Origin: Schistocerca nitens | Lineage: Eukaryota > Arthropoda > Insecta > Orthoptera > Acrididae | DNA length: 64,000 nt | Direction of reading: 5' to 3' | Assembly (NCBI RefSeq): GCF_023898315.1 | Contig: NC_064614.1 | Span: 77,326,501 to 77,390,500, forward strand | In this document: piece after piece, positions 44,880-54,589 of the stretch | Layout of the letters: each line of letters begins with the position of its first letter | Numbering within the stretch: position 1 is the first letter of the stretch | Notes under the pieces: model-generated | Database searches by the model: none | What the model was told of the DNA's origin: nothing | Seen by the model: only the letters and a program-made list of their open reading frames with translations | Translations under genes and position numbers: made by a program

Positions 44880-44893
44880 TGAGAGAGAGAGAA
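44880..44893. repeat. (GA)n microsatellite
   Basis: gagagagagagag, a short run. Confidence 0.85.
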
Positions 44894-44963
44894 CAAAGCT
44901 TACACAAGGTGTACATGACTTCTATCCATTAGAAAGGTTGATGTACTCCAACACCACTAAGTA

Positions 44964-45908
44964 CAGGGTTATTACAAATGATTGAAGCGATTTCACAGCT
45001 CTACAATAACTTTATTATTTGAGATATTTTCACAATGCTTTGCACACACATACAAAAACTCAAAAAGTTTTTTTAGGCATTCACAAATGTTCGATATGTG
45101 CCCCTTTAGTGATTCGGCAGACATCAAGCCGATAATCAAGTTCCTCCCACACTCGGCGCAGCATGTCCCCATCAATGAGTTCGAAAGCATCGTTGAAGCG
45201 AGCTCGCAATTCTGGCACGTTTCTTGGTAGAGGAGGTTTAAACACTGAATCTTTCACATAACCCCACAGAAAGAAATCGCATGGGGTTAAGTCGGGAGAG
45301 CGTGGAGGCCATGACATGAATTGCTGATTATCATCTCCACCGCGACGAAAATTCAAAGCGTTTGACTTTGTCATCGGGTGTCAGCGCTTGTAGCAATTTT
45401 AAACGGTAAGGCTTCTGCTTTAGCCTTTTCCGTAAGATTTTCCAAACCGTCGGCTGTGGTACGTTTAGCTCCCTGCTTGCTTTATTCGTCGACTTCCGCG
45501 GGCTACGCGTGAAACTTGCTTGCACGCGTTCAACCGTTTCTTCGCTCACTGCAGGCCGACCCGTTGATTTTCCCTTACAGAGGCATCCAGAAGCTTTAAA
45601 CTGCGCATACCATCGCCGAATGGAGTTAGCAGTTGATGGATCTTTGTTGAACCTAGTCCTGAAGTGTCGTTCCACTGTTATGACTGATGTGAGTGCCTTT
45701 CAAGCACGACATACGCTTTCTCGGCTCCTGTCGCCATTTTGTCTCACTGCGCTCTCGAGCGCTCTGGTGGCAGAAACCTGAAGTGCGGCTTCAGACGAAC
45801 AAAACTTTATGAGTTTTTCTACGTATCTGTAGTGTGTCGCGACCGTATGTCAATGAATGGAGCTACAGTGAATTTATGAAATCGCTTCAATCATTTGTAA
45901 TAGCCCTG
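44964..45908 (-). mobile_element. short DDE transposon, internal-deletion derivative
   Basis: A 945-bp element has inverted repeats of about 32 bp (cagggttattacaaatgatt... and its mirror ending at 45908, one mismatch). It is flanked by TA at 44962-44963 and 45909-45910. The interior encodes only the two ends of a transposase. Intact termini mean it could still be mobilised by a full-length relative. Confidence 0.92.
45081..45737 (-). pseudogene. DUF4817-type transposase lacking its catalytic centre
   Basis: Starting at the probable ATG at 45737 (MATGAEKAYVVLERH), a frameshift leads into SIRRWYAQFKASGCLCKG, GRPAVSEETVERVQASF, SPRKSTNKASRELNVPQPTV and TPDDKVKRFEF. These are the DNA-binding region and linker. 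The sequence then jumps at about 45345 to DDNQQFMSWPPRSPDLTPCDFF, NVPELRARFNDAFELI and VCRITKGAHIEHL, the C-terminal third. Family proteins have roughly 130 residues between these parts, including the catalytic Asp residues. The missing block plus the intact inverted repeats shows an internal deletion. Confidence 0.85.
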
Positions 45909-45910
45909 TA

Positions 45911-47286
45911 CATTATCCAGACACAATTCCGGTGGTACATGACGTCGAATGCGGGAGGATAATCCTTAGTTACTTCGAAATCAACAACAATGAACAATAA
46001 CTAAAAATAAAAATAACTATCACAGATGAGTGCAGAAAAAAATAGTACGAGAACAGCACTTATTCTCAAAAGATAACGAATTCTCAATTTGACCGACGTC
46101 TGCAACTCCATGTCCTGTCAAGGCAAAAACATTGCTGAGATCGCACTCATTCATTGAGAATTTTCGATTAAGCTGCAAGCCAACTACGTTGTGTGCATTC
46201 TGAACGTACAATGGTGTTTTATGTCTTTCCCTGTACATCAGCGTTTATCGTGTAGCTTTCTTTGTCCTCAGACGTATCTCGTGTATCGCACGACAGTGTC
46301 TGTCTTTATTAGCGAAACATTTCGTAGACTATGCCTTTGTCTCTTGTTTTTGATGTTTTCTTTTTTCTCGATGTATTATCCTCCTTTATTCATACTTCTG
46401 CCATTTAATAATTCCCGTTATATTTGTTGGACACTCACCAACGACATAAGCCTGTGGTTAATTGGCTGCATCTGCCTATATTTTAGACCCTCAAATTGCA
46501 ACACCAAGATATTTCAGTTATAGTGCTTATACAGTATAGTACGAAGAAGATCAATTTTGTAGGTGATTCGGAAGTATGAAGCGTGTGAAATTTAGTACAT
46601 ATAGCCTCTATGTATGACAGGAACAATGATGCAAACCCTGATGAGCATCGTGTCGACTTCAGCTTGGATGACAGATTTGGGTGCTACAATCGATACTGCT
46701 TCAGAGCTATGCTAAAGTTCGTCAAATTTAGTGGGTGCGGATCAGTAGCATGCCAGGCTCTACGCAACCCATGGCCAGATACTTTCAGTGGGTGAAACAT
46801 CTGGAGAGCACGCTGCCCAGGGAACAGTAGAACTTCCTCTGAATCGAAGTGTGTCAGTATAGTGCGTGCGACAGGCGGTCTTGCGTTATCTTGTTAGAAT
46901 ATTGTGTCACCGGAGGTCAAGAAGGTAACGCACCGTCACGTCCTTAATATGTAACAAACTACTGAATGTGCAGTCCACAGGTTACCGAGTCGTCTACCAA
47001 GGTTACCGAGTCGTCTACTATCATCTCCAGGTCTTAGGAAGGATGCAATCCGGCACTGTTCATCCTTCTACTATTCTCCACACAGAGGTGCGTCCATAGT
47101 GATGCTGCGGACAGAACAGGGAAATGGGAGATACTGCAGCTTCTCTGCTCAGTGCTAACGGCGTGCCTCTCTTTGCTGCCGAGTCAAGGGAAGCCACAAC
47201 AAAAGTCACCGTGTTTATAACTCTTCGTCCTCCAGACGTTAGCCGTGTGGATAGTTGGCTCACAGCTAAAAAGCCCATTTCTTGAC
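45911..47286. other. non-coding, no gene recognised
   Basis: AT-rich DNA. A stretch at about 46620-47000 has the texture of Tc1 flanking sequence, but I could not confirm any transposase motif. A tandem ggttaccgagtcgtctac duplication lies at 46981-47017. Confidence 0.35.
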
Positions 47287-47400
47287 TCTACATCGACGTA
47301 CATACTCCACAAGCCACCGAAAGGTGTGTGGGGGAAGGTACCCTGTACCAAAACTAATCGTTTCCTTTCTTGTTCCACGAGCAGATAGAGCGAGAGAAAA
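47287..47400 (-). mobile_element. LINE 3'-end fragment
   Basis: ctacatcgacgtacatactcc followed by acaagccaccgaaaggtgtgtggggg is a motif block that I associate with the 3' end of an abundant grasshopper LINE (minus orientation). Only about 110 bp remain. This rests on recognition, not alignment. Confidence 0.5.
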
Positions 47401-47459
47401 GCGACTATCTATATGCCTCCGTAGGAGTCGATTTAGAAGAGATAAGGGCCCAGTATTAG

Positions 47460-47700
47460 AATCAGAAATTAAGAACTTTGGAGGGCTTAAGCGCAAATAA
47501 GACAGAAGGGATAGACAAGATGCTATCAGTATTTCTGAAACATTTGGGGGAACTGGCAACGAAACAACTATTCAAGTTGATGCGTAGAAAGTGTGAGTCT
47601 GGCGACATACCATCTCACTTTCGGAGAAATATCATCCACACCACAAAGCAACTCTCCCAGGGGCTCGGGAGACCGCTTTGGTTGCGCGTATACGGGGCGC
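47460..47700 (+). pseudogene. LINE reverse-transcriptase fragment
   Basis: A frame reading LSANKTEGIDKMLSVFLKHLGE then LFKLMRRKCESGDIPSHFRRNII resembles the palm-entry motif of LINE reverse transcriptases (NKAPGPDxIxxxxLKxxG...SGxIPxxWR). About 75 residues survive, with stops beyond. Confidence 0.6.
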
Positions 47701-48013
47701 AGGCACGTCGCATTCCGCACCCGGCAACAAGTGAAGGGCATTACCTCATAGCTACCGCCCGTCTCTGATTCGCCTGTATACATCAACGGGAGGAAATAAT
47801 ATAAACACCAATGAAACACGTCTTTATCAACGAGTGACGAGGAATAACGTAAAGACCAACAAAAAACGCATAACATCTCTCTTCCTATCCTCAAGTATCC
47901 TGTCAAATTACCCAAACAGCTTCCTTTGCTACTATCTAAGATCAAAAGTCTCTCTCATTCAGCAGTCACCTCAGTAGAAAGCCCTGGGCAGAGCCACTTG
48001 CAATAGCTGCCAG

Positions 48014-48263
48014 TCAGCCCCGATAGCTGAATGGTCGCCGCAACAGGCTGCCGTCCTAAGGGGCCCGGGCTCGATTCCCGGTTGGGTCGGGGTTTTTCGC
48101 CGCTCAGTGATTGGGTGTTGTGTTTTCTTCATAATTTCATCCCCATTCGGCGCGCTGGTCGCCCAGTGTGTCTTCGAATGTAATAAGGCCTGCACCAAGG
48201 CTGCCGGACCTGCCCCGTAAGGGGCCTTCCTGCAAATGACGCCAAACGCTCATTGGAATTTCC
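48014..48263 (+). mobile_element. tRNA-derived SINE, family C
   Basis: tRNA-like head (gccccgatagctgaatggtc, B box gggctcgattcccgg) followed by ggtcggggtttttcgcc and a body ending in caaacgctcattgg. Flanked by aatagctgccag (48002-48013) and aatacctgccag (48264-48275). Confidence 0.87.
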
Positions 48264-48329
48264 AATACCTGCCAGAACATCAGACAATTTTAAATATTGA
48301 CAATGCGTTCAACAGCCCAGAAGAATTTT

Positions 48330-48640
48330 GTTGACAGTGATTAAGGGTACTCTGATGGAAAAACGGTACGTCACGGGCATCCTTTGTCGTCGTGTGTTAC
48401 CCCCAGCCACAGTACCGTGGTGCCAGTTTTCAACAGGACAAAGCAAGACACGTGTCTGTGTGAAATGTAAGGGTGAAGCTAAGCTACTCCCGTGGCTAGC
48501 AAGATCTACAGACCTGTTCCGACAATACACGCATGGAACCAGCTTCTGTCGACTCCGATCCAGTGCCATCATCCAGGACCAGTTTCAACAAATGTGTGTC
48601 AGCTTGCCTTAGGAGAGGATATATCACCTTTGTTAACATT
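48330..48640 (+). pseudogene. Tc1-like transposase fragment
   Basis: The frame contains GTLMEKRYVTGILCRRVLPP, a degenerate FQQDN-like region (QFSTGQSKTRVC) and LLPWLARSTDLF, corresponding to LPWPARSPDLxPIEH. The fragment ends IIQDQFQQMC. The catalytic residues are altered. No inverted repeats were found nearby. Confidence 0.6.
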
Positions 48641-49100
48641 CCTAAGCCAAAGAGTACATCCATCCTGATCAGAAGGGAGGGGGGGACATTCTAATATACT
48701 AATAAATAGGCTGTTACCGCCACCGTCTGCATAAATTTTACTAGATTTCGTAATCACTAAAATAACATCACATAGTCTCTTAACCCATTGAAGTTTGTTT
48801 CTCCTTCCCCTCTTGATGCTTCAATTTTTTCTTAGACAGACTTTGTGTAGTTGCTTTAAAAAGAAATTTTGCCGTCTTCACGCTGTTCCAATTGTAATTG
48901 CCACCAGAGTATGTTAGTCCAACTTCTTACAGTATCATAGTTGATGCAATATAATTTTTTCTACACAGTCCCTTTCATAGTATCATAGTTTATACCGTAT
49001 AATTTTTTTTACACAGTCTGTTTCATAGCAAACTCGAAGACCCTAGCAAGTTATCGAAAGCTCCCATTTGATTTACCTACATGTCCTCAGCAAAGTACAA

Positions 49101-50724
49101 CACGGTGACAAAAGTCATGGGATACCTCCTAACATCGTGTCGGACCTCCTTTTGGGCAGCGTAGTGCAACATCACGACGTGACATGGACTCAACAAGTCG
49201 TTGGAAGTCCCCTGCTGAAATATAGACCTTGCTGCCTCTATAGCCGTCCATAACTGCGAAAGTGTTGCCATTGTAGGATTTTGTGCACGAATTGACCTCT
49301 GTGTCCCGTAAAAGATCGAGGGGACTCATGTCGGGCGATCCCGGTGTCAAAATCATTCACTCGAGCTGTCCAGAACGTTGTCCAAACCAATCGTAAAGAA
49401 CCGTGGCCCGGCGGCATGCCACATTTTCATCCATAAAAAATAAAATCGTTGTTTGGGAACACGAACTCCGTGAATGGCTGCAAATGGTGTCCAGATAGTT
49501 AAAGATAACTATTTGTAGAGCCAACGACCGGTTCAGTTGGACGATAGGTCCCATCCCGTTCCAAGTAAACACAGCCCGTAACATTATGGAACCACCACCG
49601 GCTTGCACAATGCCTTGTTGACAACTTGGGTACATCTTTTAGTCGGGTCTGCACCATACTCGAAGCCTACCATGAGCTCTCAAATCGAACCGAAATCGGG
49701 TCTCATCTGACTAGAGCATGGTTTTCCAGTCATCTAGGATCCAACCGATATGGTCGCGAGCCCAGGAGAGGCGCTGCAGGCAATGTTGTGCTGTTAGCAA
49801 AGGCACAGGGTCGGTCATCTGCTGCCGTAGCCCACTAATTCCAAATTTCGCCGCACTTTCCTAACGAATACGTTCGTCATAATCCCTCATTATTATTATT
49901 ACTATATTAAGCATCAATTACAGTAACACACATTTAGCAAAACAAATAAATACATATAAAAATGAACATGTGAAATTATATACAGTACACAAGTTTTTAA
50001 ACGGCTCAGACTACACTTGGTTGTTGATGGACTCGATCCAGCGGAGTGCCTCGTGGGATGCTTGATGGAGCTTCTCAATTCCACCAGGGAAGCGTCTGAT
50101 AGGTCACACACATTGTCTTGAAAAGCCCCACTTGTGTATGTTGTATTTGCACCTACCCTCTTCAGTCCGATACCCGTTGAACTGCACCCACACCTCCCTT
50201 GGTTGGTGGGAGCCTGGAACTGGAACTGTAGGATTGTCTACAAGTTTGTGGTTTCGGGTTCTTGTAGCTTGCCACTCACGTTTCCACTTTGCGTCCTGGT
50301 CGAATCCTGTGGATGGCATTTGGACACTCATTGATTTCTGAGGTTATTTCACTCAGTACTGCTTGCGTATTACCGCTGACAACTCTAGGCATGCGCCATT
50401 GTTATCGGTCGTTAAGTGAAGGCCGTCAAGCGCTGCGCTGTCTGTGTTGAGAGATAGTGCCTGAAATTTGGTTCTCTCAGCACACTCTTGACACTGTGGA
50501 TTTCGAAATATTGAATTGCCTATCGATTTCCGAAAAGGAATGTCCCATACGTCTAGTACCAACTACCATTCCGCGTTCAGACTTTGTTAATTCCGGTCAT
50601 GAGGGTATGGTCACCTTTTCACATGAATTACCTATGTGCCGGTGTCACCTCCGCCAATGTACTGCCCTGTACACCTTGTGTACGTGACAACACCGCCATC
50701 TATAGATGTGTATAACGCTAACGA
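49101..50724 (-). mobile_element. Tc1-like element, decayed, with a LINE insertion
   Basis: The left end cacggtgacaaaagtcatgg is the inverted repeat of a Tc1-like family. Minus-strand fragments follow: RRGDFQRLVESM-like C-terminus, SPDMSPLDLLRD (Glu of the triad lost), FFMDENVACRRATVLYDWF (second Asp region) and AGGGSIMLRAVFTWNGMGPIVQLN. N-terminal pieces lie near 50340-50600. About 435 bp at 49890-50325 are a foreign LINE tail. The right inverted repeat appears truncated. Confidence 0.75.
49890..50325 (-). mobile_element. 5'-truncated LINE with (TAA)n tail
   Basis: The minus-strand frame 50104-50331 ends EVWVQFNGYRTEEGRCKYNIHKWGF, matching the C-terminal region of I/jockey-type LINE ORF2 proteins (LxRxRTGxGRC...KWG). 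A 3' untranslated region follows, ending in ataataataatga at about 49890-49905. It lies inside the Tc1-like element, whose sequence resumes on both sides. Confidence 0.78.
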
Positions 50725-50929
50725 GTTTTTTTTCCTCAGCGTATTGTTTATGTCGTATAATACTTGTACACGGTAAACTGGAAGTCTTTAGCAAGTAGTC
50801 GAAAGCTGCCATTCGTTTTACCTAAGAGTCTACAGCGCAGTACGCTGTACTCGCTGTGGCGCCAAAGTGCACAAGCACAAAAGAGAGGGTGTCAGCGTTC
50901 TCGGCGGGAGTACGCCACCACAGTATATC
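50725..50929. other. non-coding
   Basis: Short spacer with no recognisable feature. Confidence 0.4.
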
Positions 50930-51210
50930 ATAATAATCACAAAGGGGCTATCGCGCTGCGGCGCGCCCACTCCGGGGGACGCTAATCTCCGGCGACCACC
51001 CCTGCCGACCGCCCTCGAGTGGCTCCCAGAAAGAGGCGGAGCCGCCCGGAAGCGCTGCCCTAACTTGATTGGGCGAGCCGCCGCCACATCGCGAATTATG
51101 CATGGCCGGCTTTACCCGCGCGCCGTCCTAAATAATGTTACGTCTGCAGCCATAGCGCTCATAACTTACTTATATGGTTGCCACCCCCGCGCTCCACTCG
51201 GATAAACCCC
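50930..51210. other. GC-rich island
   Basis: CpG-dense sequence (gcgctgcggcgcgcccac, gggcgagccgccgcc) followed by cgaattatgcatggcc and ataaataatg-type AT motifs. Open frames in several phases reflect base composition. It may be regulatory. Confidence 0.4.
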
Positions 51211-51363
51211 ATTTCTACGCTTTTCTGTTTTCGTCACGTTCTGGTTCAACATGGGAAAGGCAGAGAATGTGAACACAGCAAGAATATGTCAACCCTTCTT
51301 CGAACGAAATTATGATACTCTTCAACGCAAAGATAAGCCACGGTGTCTGGCCACTCGTTCTTT

Positions 51364-51555
51364 GGTTCAAAGGGCTCTGAGCACTGTGGGACTTAATATC
51401 TGAGGTCATCAGTCCCCTGGAACTTAGAACTACTTAAACCTAACTAACCTGAGGACATCACACACATCCACGCCCGAGGCAGGATACGAATCTGCGACCG
51501 TAGCAGTCATGCAGTTCTGGACTGAAGCGCCTAGAACCGCTCGGCCACCGCGGTC
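51364..51555 (-). mobile_element. tRNA-derived SINE, family A
   Basis: Full copy flanked by the 15-bp repeat ggccactcgttcttt (51349-51363, 51556-51570), among the longest target duplications in the window. It sits only about 30 bp upstream of the mariner element at 51603. Confidence 0.94.
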
Positions 51556-51602
51556 GGCCACTCGTTCTTTCCTAGCGTTTAACCTCTCATAAGGAGTACG
51601 TA

Positions 51603-52828
51603 CGGGCGTCACTCCAAAAGAAATGCACACTATTTATGTAAAAATACAGTTTTCATTCTGGATGTGTGAAAGTTTTACAGTGTGTAGATACATCCTTCCC
51701 GCTTGTTTTCAAACTTAGTTCAACCTGTTCCCGTGAGTGGCGCCGTCACAGCATGTCTGCTACACTTGACATTCGTCAGAAGCAACGTGCTGTCATAGAA
51801 TTCCTGTGCTGTGAAAACGAGACGGCGGGAAACACCCACAAGAGGTTGAAAAAGGTGTATGGAGATGCTGCTGTCGATCGCAGTACAGGTAGTCGGTGGG
51901 CAAGCAGGTTACGTGATGAAAGTGGGCACGGGAATATTGAGGATTGTCCTCACAGCGGCAGGCCTCGTGCTGCACACACTACAGACAATGTGCAGAGAGT
52001 TAACGAATTGGTGACTGCTGACAGACGCATCACAGTGAACGAATTGTCACACTACGTTGGGAAATGGGAAGGAAGTGTTTGCAGAATACTGAAAGTGTTA
52101 GCGTTATAAAAGAATTGTGCCAGGTGGGTTCCGAGGATGTCGACAGTGGTTCACAAAGAAACAAGAGAAACGGTATGCAGCGAACAGTATGAGAATGGTG
52201 AAGATGAATTTCTTGGAAGAATTGTGACAGGTGATAAAACATGGCTCCATCATTTTTCATCAGAGACGAAGAAGCAATCAATGGAGTGACATCATGCAAA
52301 TTCACCCAAGAAAAAAAAATTCAAAACCACACCTTCTGCTGGAAAAGTTATGGCTACGGTGTTTTTCGATTCCGAAGGACTCTTGCTTGTGGACATCATG
52401 CCAAGTGGAACCACCATAAATTCTGATGCGTATGTGACGACACTGAAGAAACACACATGTCAGTCAAAAAAACATGGAAGCGACAATACTGAAACACCCG
52501 CCTTACAGTCCAGACCTGGCTCCATGTGACTATCATCTCTTTTGGAAACTGAAAGACTCTCTTCGTGGAACAAGGTTTGAAGATCATGACTCCTTTGTGC
52601 ACGATGCCAAACAGTCTCTCAAACAGGTTGGTCCAGAATTTTACCGTGAGGGTATACGGGCGCTGGTTCCAAGACGGCGTAAGGCAGTTGAGAGGGATGG
52701 AAATTATGTGGAGAAATTAAAATATTGTTCCTAAAGGATGTATCTACACACTGCAAAACTTTCAAACATATAGAATAAACGACGGATTTTCAAAACAATA
52801 GTGTGCATTTCTTTTGAAATGACCTTCG
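51603..52828 (+). mobile_element. mariner element, near-complete length
   Basis: A 1226-bp element has imperfect inverted repeats. The inner block aaaagaaatgcacactat is shared by both ends, and the outer cgggcgtcac faces a mirrored cgaaggtcat. It is flanked by TA at 51601-51602 and 52829-52830. Confidence 0.9.
51753..52734 (+). pseudogene. mariner transposase lacking the second catalytic Asp block
   Basis: The ATG at 51753 (MSATLDIRQKQRAVIEFL) opens a mariner frame: helix-turn-helix (KRLKKVYGDAAVDRSTGSRW), HSGRPRAA linker, RITVNELSHYVG, then a stop at 52107-52109. Further frames give FLGRIVTGDKTWLHHF (first Asp intact) and SAGKVMATVFFDSEG. They end with HPPYSPDLAPCDYHLFWKLKD (third Asp) and FYREGIRALVPRR...DGNYVEK. 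The stretch between about 52440 and 52475 should hold some 30 more residues with the HDNARPH motif, which is missing. Loss of this block plus stops makes it inactive. Confidence 0.88.
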
Positions 52829-52850
52829 TAATTTTTCAAGATTTTGTGAT

Positions 52851-53170
52851 ACACGAGGACTGTTCGGAAACTAAAGGACGAAATGGAAAATACAGTGAAA
52901 ATCCTATTAAGTTTTGAACAGATGTGGTGGGCAGTGTCTCTAGTATGACCGTAGATAACGCCACGTCGTTCGTCTCAGTTATGAACGCACAGCGAGTGCG
53001 TAAAAGATTAGAAAATAGTGTCTCTCTCTTAGAATCGCTGCCTGCCGCGAATTTGCGTCTGATTCAATGCAGCCCCAAATAACGTAACTGTCATCCATTC
53101 CCTTCTTCATGACGGTTCTAGGCCGCAAACTGCAAGGGCAATGATGACGTTCCAGCAGCGTTTTCGATGG
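52851..53170 (+). mobile_element. mariner-type 5' fragment
   Basis: acacgaggactgttcggaaact followed by aaaggacgaaatgg and tgaaaatc is of mariner left-end form. Downstream cgtttcgatgg-type sequence is too degenerate to translate. Confidence 0.45.
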
Positions 53171-53880
53171 AACTGTTTCATGAACTGTAGTATCCTGCCA
53201 ACTTGTCTAATACAGGATGCCTAGGATCCTGTTTTCTCGGATCGCTAGACAACAATTCAAGCAAATAGGATTAATGGAGTTCATTACAGTAAGTTAAATT
53301 GACAATACTTAACTATGTGTATTGACAAAGGTGTGTTGGAAGAAAATAGAGAGATGCAAATAATCAGTATCGTCCCGTATATACAATTTCAATGCAAGGA
53401 AAACAATTAAGTTCTTAAGTCACTACTGTAGCGTTAGTATGACGGCTAGCCTTCCAATCCGGCCGCGGCTAGACGGGGCGGCACTTGTATTCTCTTCATG
53501 TTGAAGCCGCTCCTGTCGAGGTGTAATAGTCAGCGTACTATTGGATGACGTCGTCTCACAGCCCTCTCTCCTCTTCCGTTCTTCATCATCGTAACGGCGC
53601 TTGTCGTTACGCCGGAACATCACCAACCATACGGAATCGACTTGGCTCCTCTGTTTTCAGCTGCTGTCAAATAAACCAGTGGCCATGAAGAAAACGTTTT
53701 GCACAGAGAACGAGCCGCAATCCAGCCTAGAAAGTTGTTGCTTTCTATGACGAGGCAATTAGAAAGTTGGTACAACGCTACGACATGTGTCTAAGTCGGA
53801 GCGTCAACTATGCAGAGAAGTAGCTGGAAAGCGTATCTAACTGTCGCAAATAAAACAGTTTTAAACGATAATATTTGAAA
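53171..53880. other. non-coding, no gene recognised
   Basis: Mixed-composition DNA without a recognisable domain or repeat. Confidence 0.4.
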
Positions 53881-53933
53881 CCCTCAGCTGCCGACAGGTG
53901 TTGTTGATGTACCTCTATTGAGACAGCTGAAAA

Positions 53934-54080
53934 TGTTGCCCCTACCGGGACTCGAACCCGGGATCTCCTGCTTACATGGCAGACGCTCTATCCATCTGAG
54001 CCACCGAGGACACAGACAAGTAACGCAACTGCTGAGACTTATCCCTTCCACGCTTCCAGTGAGACCGACATTCCCAACTG
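53934..54080 (-). mobile_element. tRNA-derived repeat (tRNA pseudogene-like head)
   Basis: On the minus strand cggtggctcagatggatagagc (D-arm, A box) and cgggttcgagtcccgg (T-arm, B box) with an anticodon arm tctgc/gcagg are clear. The acceptor stem (gtcctcg against tagggg) pairs poorly and base 33 is not T. The associated sequence to about 54080 looks like a repeat tail. I therefore call a tRNA-derived SINE, not a functional tRNA. Confidence 0.65.
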
Positions 54081-54589
54081 TCCACAGAAACTCTGTTTTA
54101 TCCTTCCGGTTGCGCTCACTGCAGTCAGCCGAGTAACGTGTTTGCCTCTTTTGCAATGATGCGAAGTGTCCAGTGGAACAGTGGAACACGGAGTGTGAGC
54201 CGTTAAACCTCCAGTGTATGCAGGGTGTAGTTAAGACCACAGGTGGTTTTATTATTTTTGGGAGTATTTTTCGCACCACAACTTTACCCAAGTCTTCCAT
54301 GTTGTGGTGAACATAAATTACGCTGTATATTTTAACTTTCCCGGGCTCATGTCGTGCCCTTTATGGTAAGGTTGTTATGATCACTACTGCATTTCAAGTT
54401 GACAGCACATGTGTTCTCACAGCTGCTCTCTTAAGCTCGCGGTTTGAGAAACACTCAGGCAGCCCATGGCACCTCGACAGACCCGCTTATCATAATTCGA
54501 ACGCACGTTATTATTCCCCACTCTTTCAGCTATAAAACCCTGTTTTTCAACTAATACTTGTTACTGGAGGGGAAGGGCGCAGGCTTTGC

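Noticed and set aside
46600..47040. Possible further Tc1 remnant
   Set aside because: Texture resembles Tc1 flanks but no catalytic or DNA-binding motif could be confirmed in any frame.
53934..54010. Possible functional tRNA gene on the minus strand
   Set aside because: Acceptor stem pairs poorly, base 33 is not T, and repeat-like tail sequence follows. A tRNA-derived SINE fits better.
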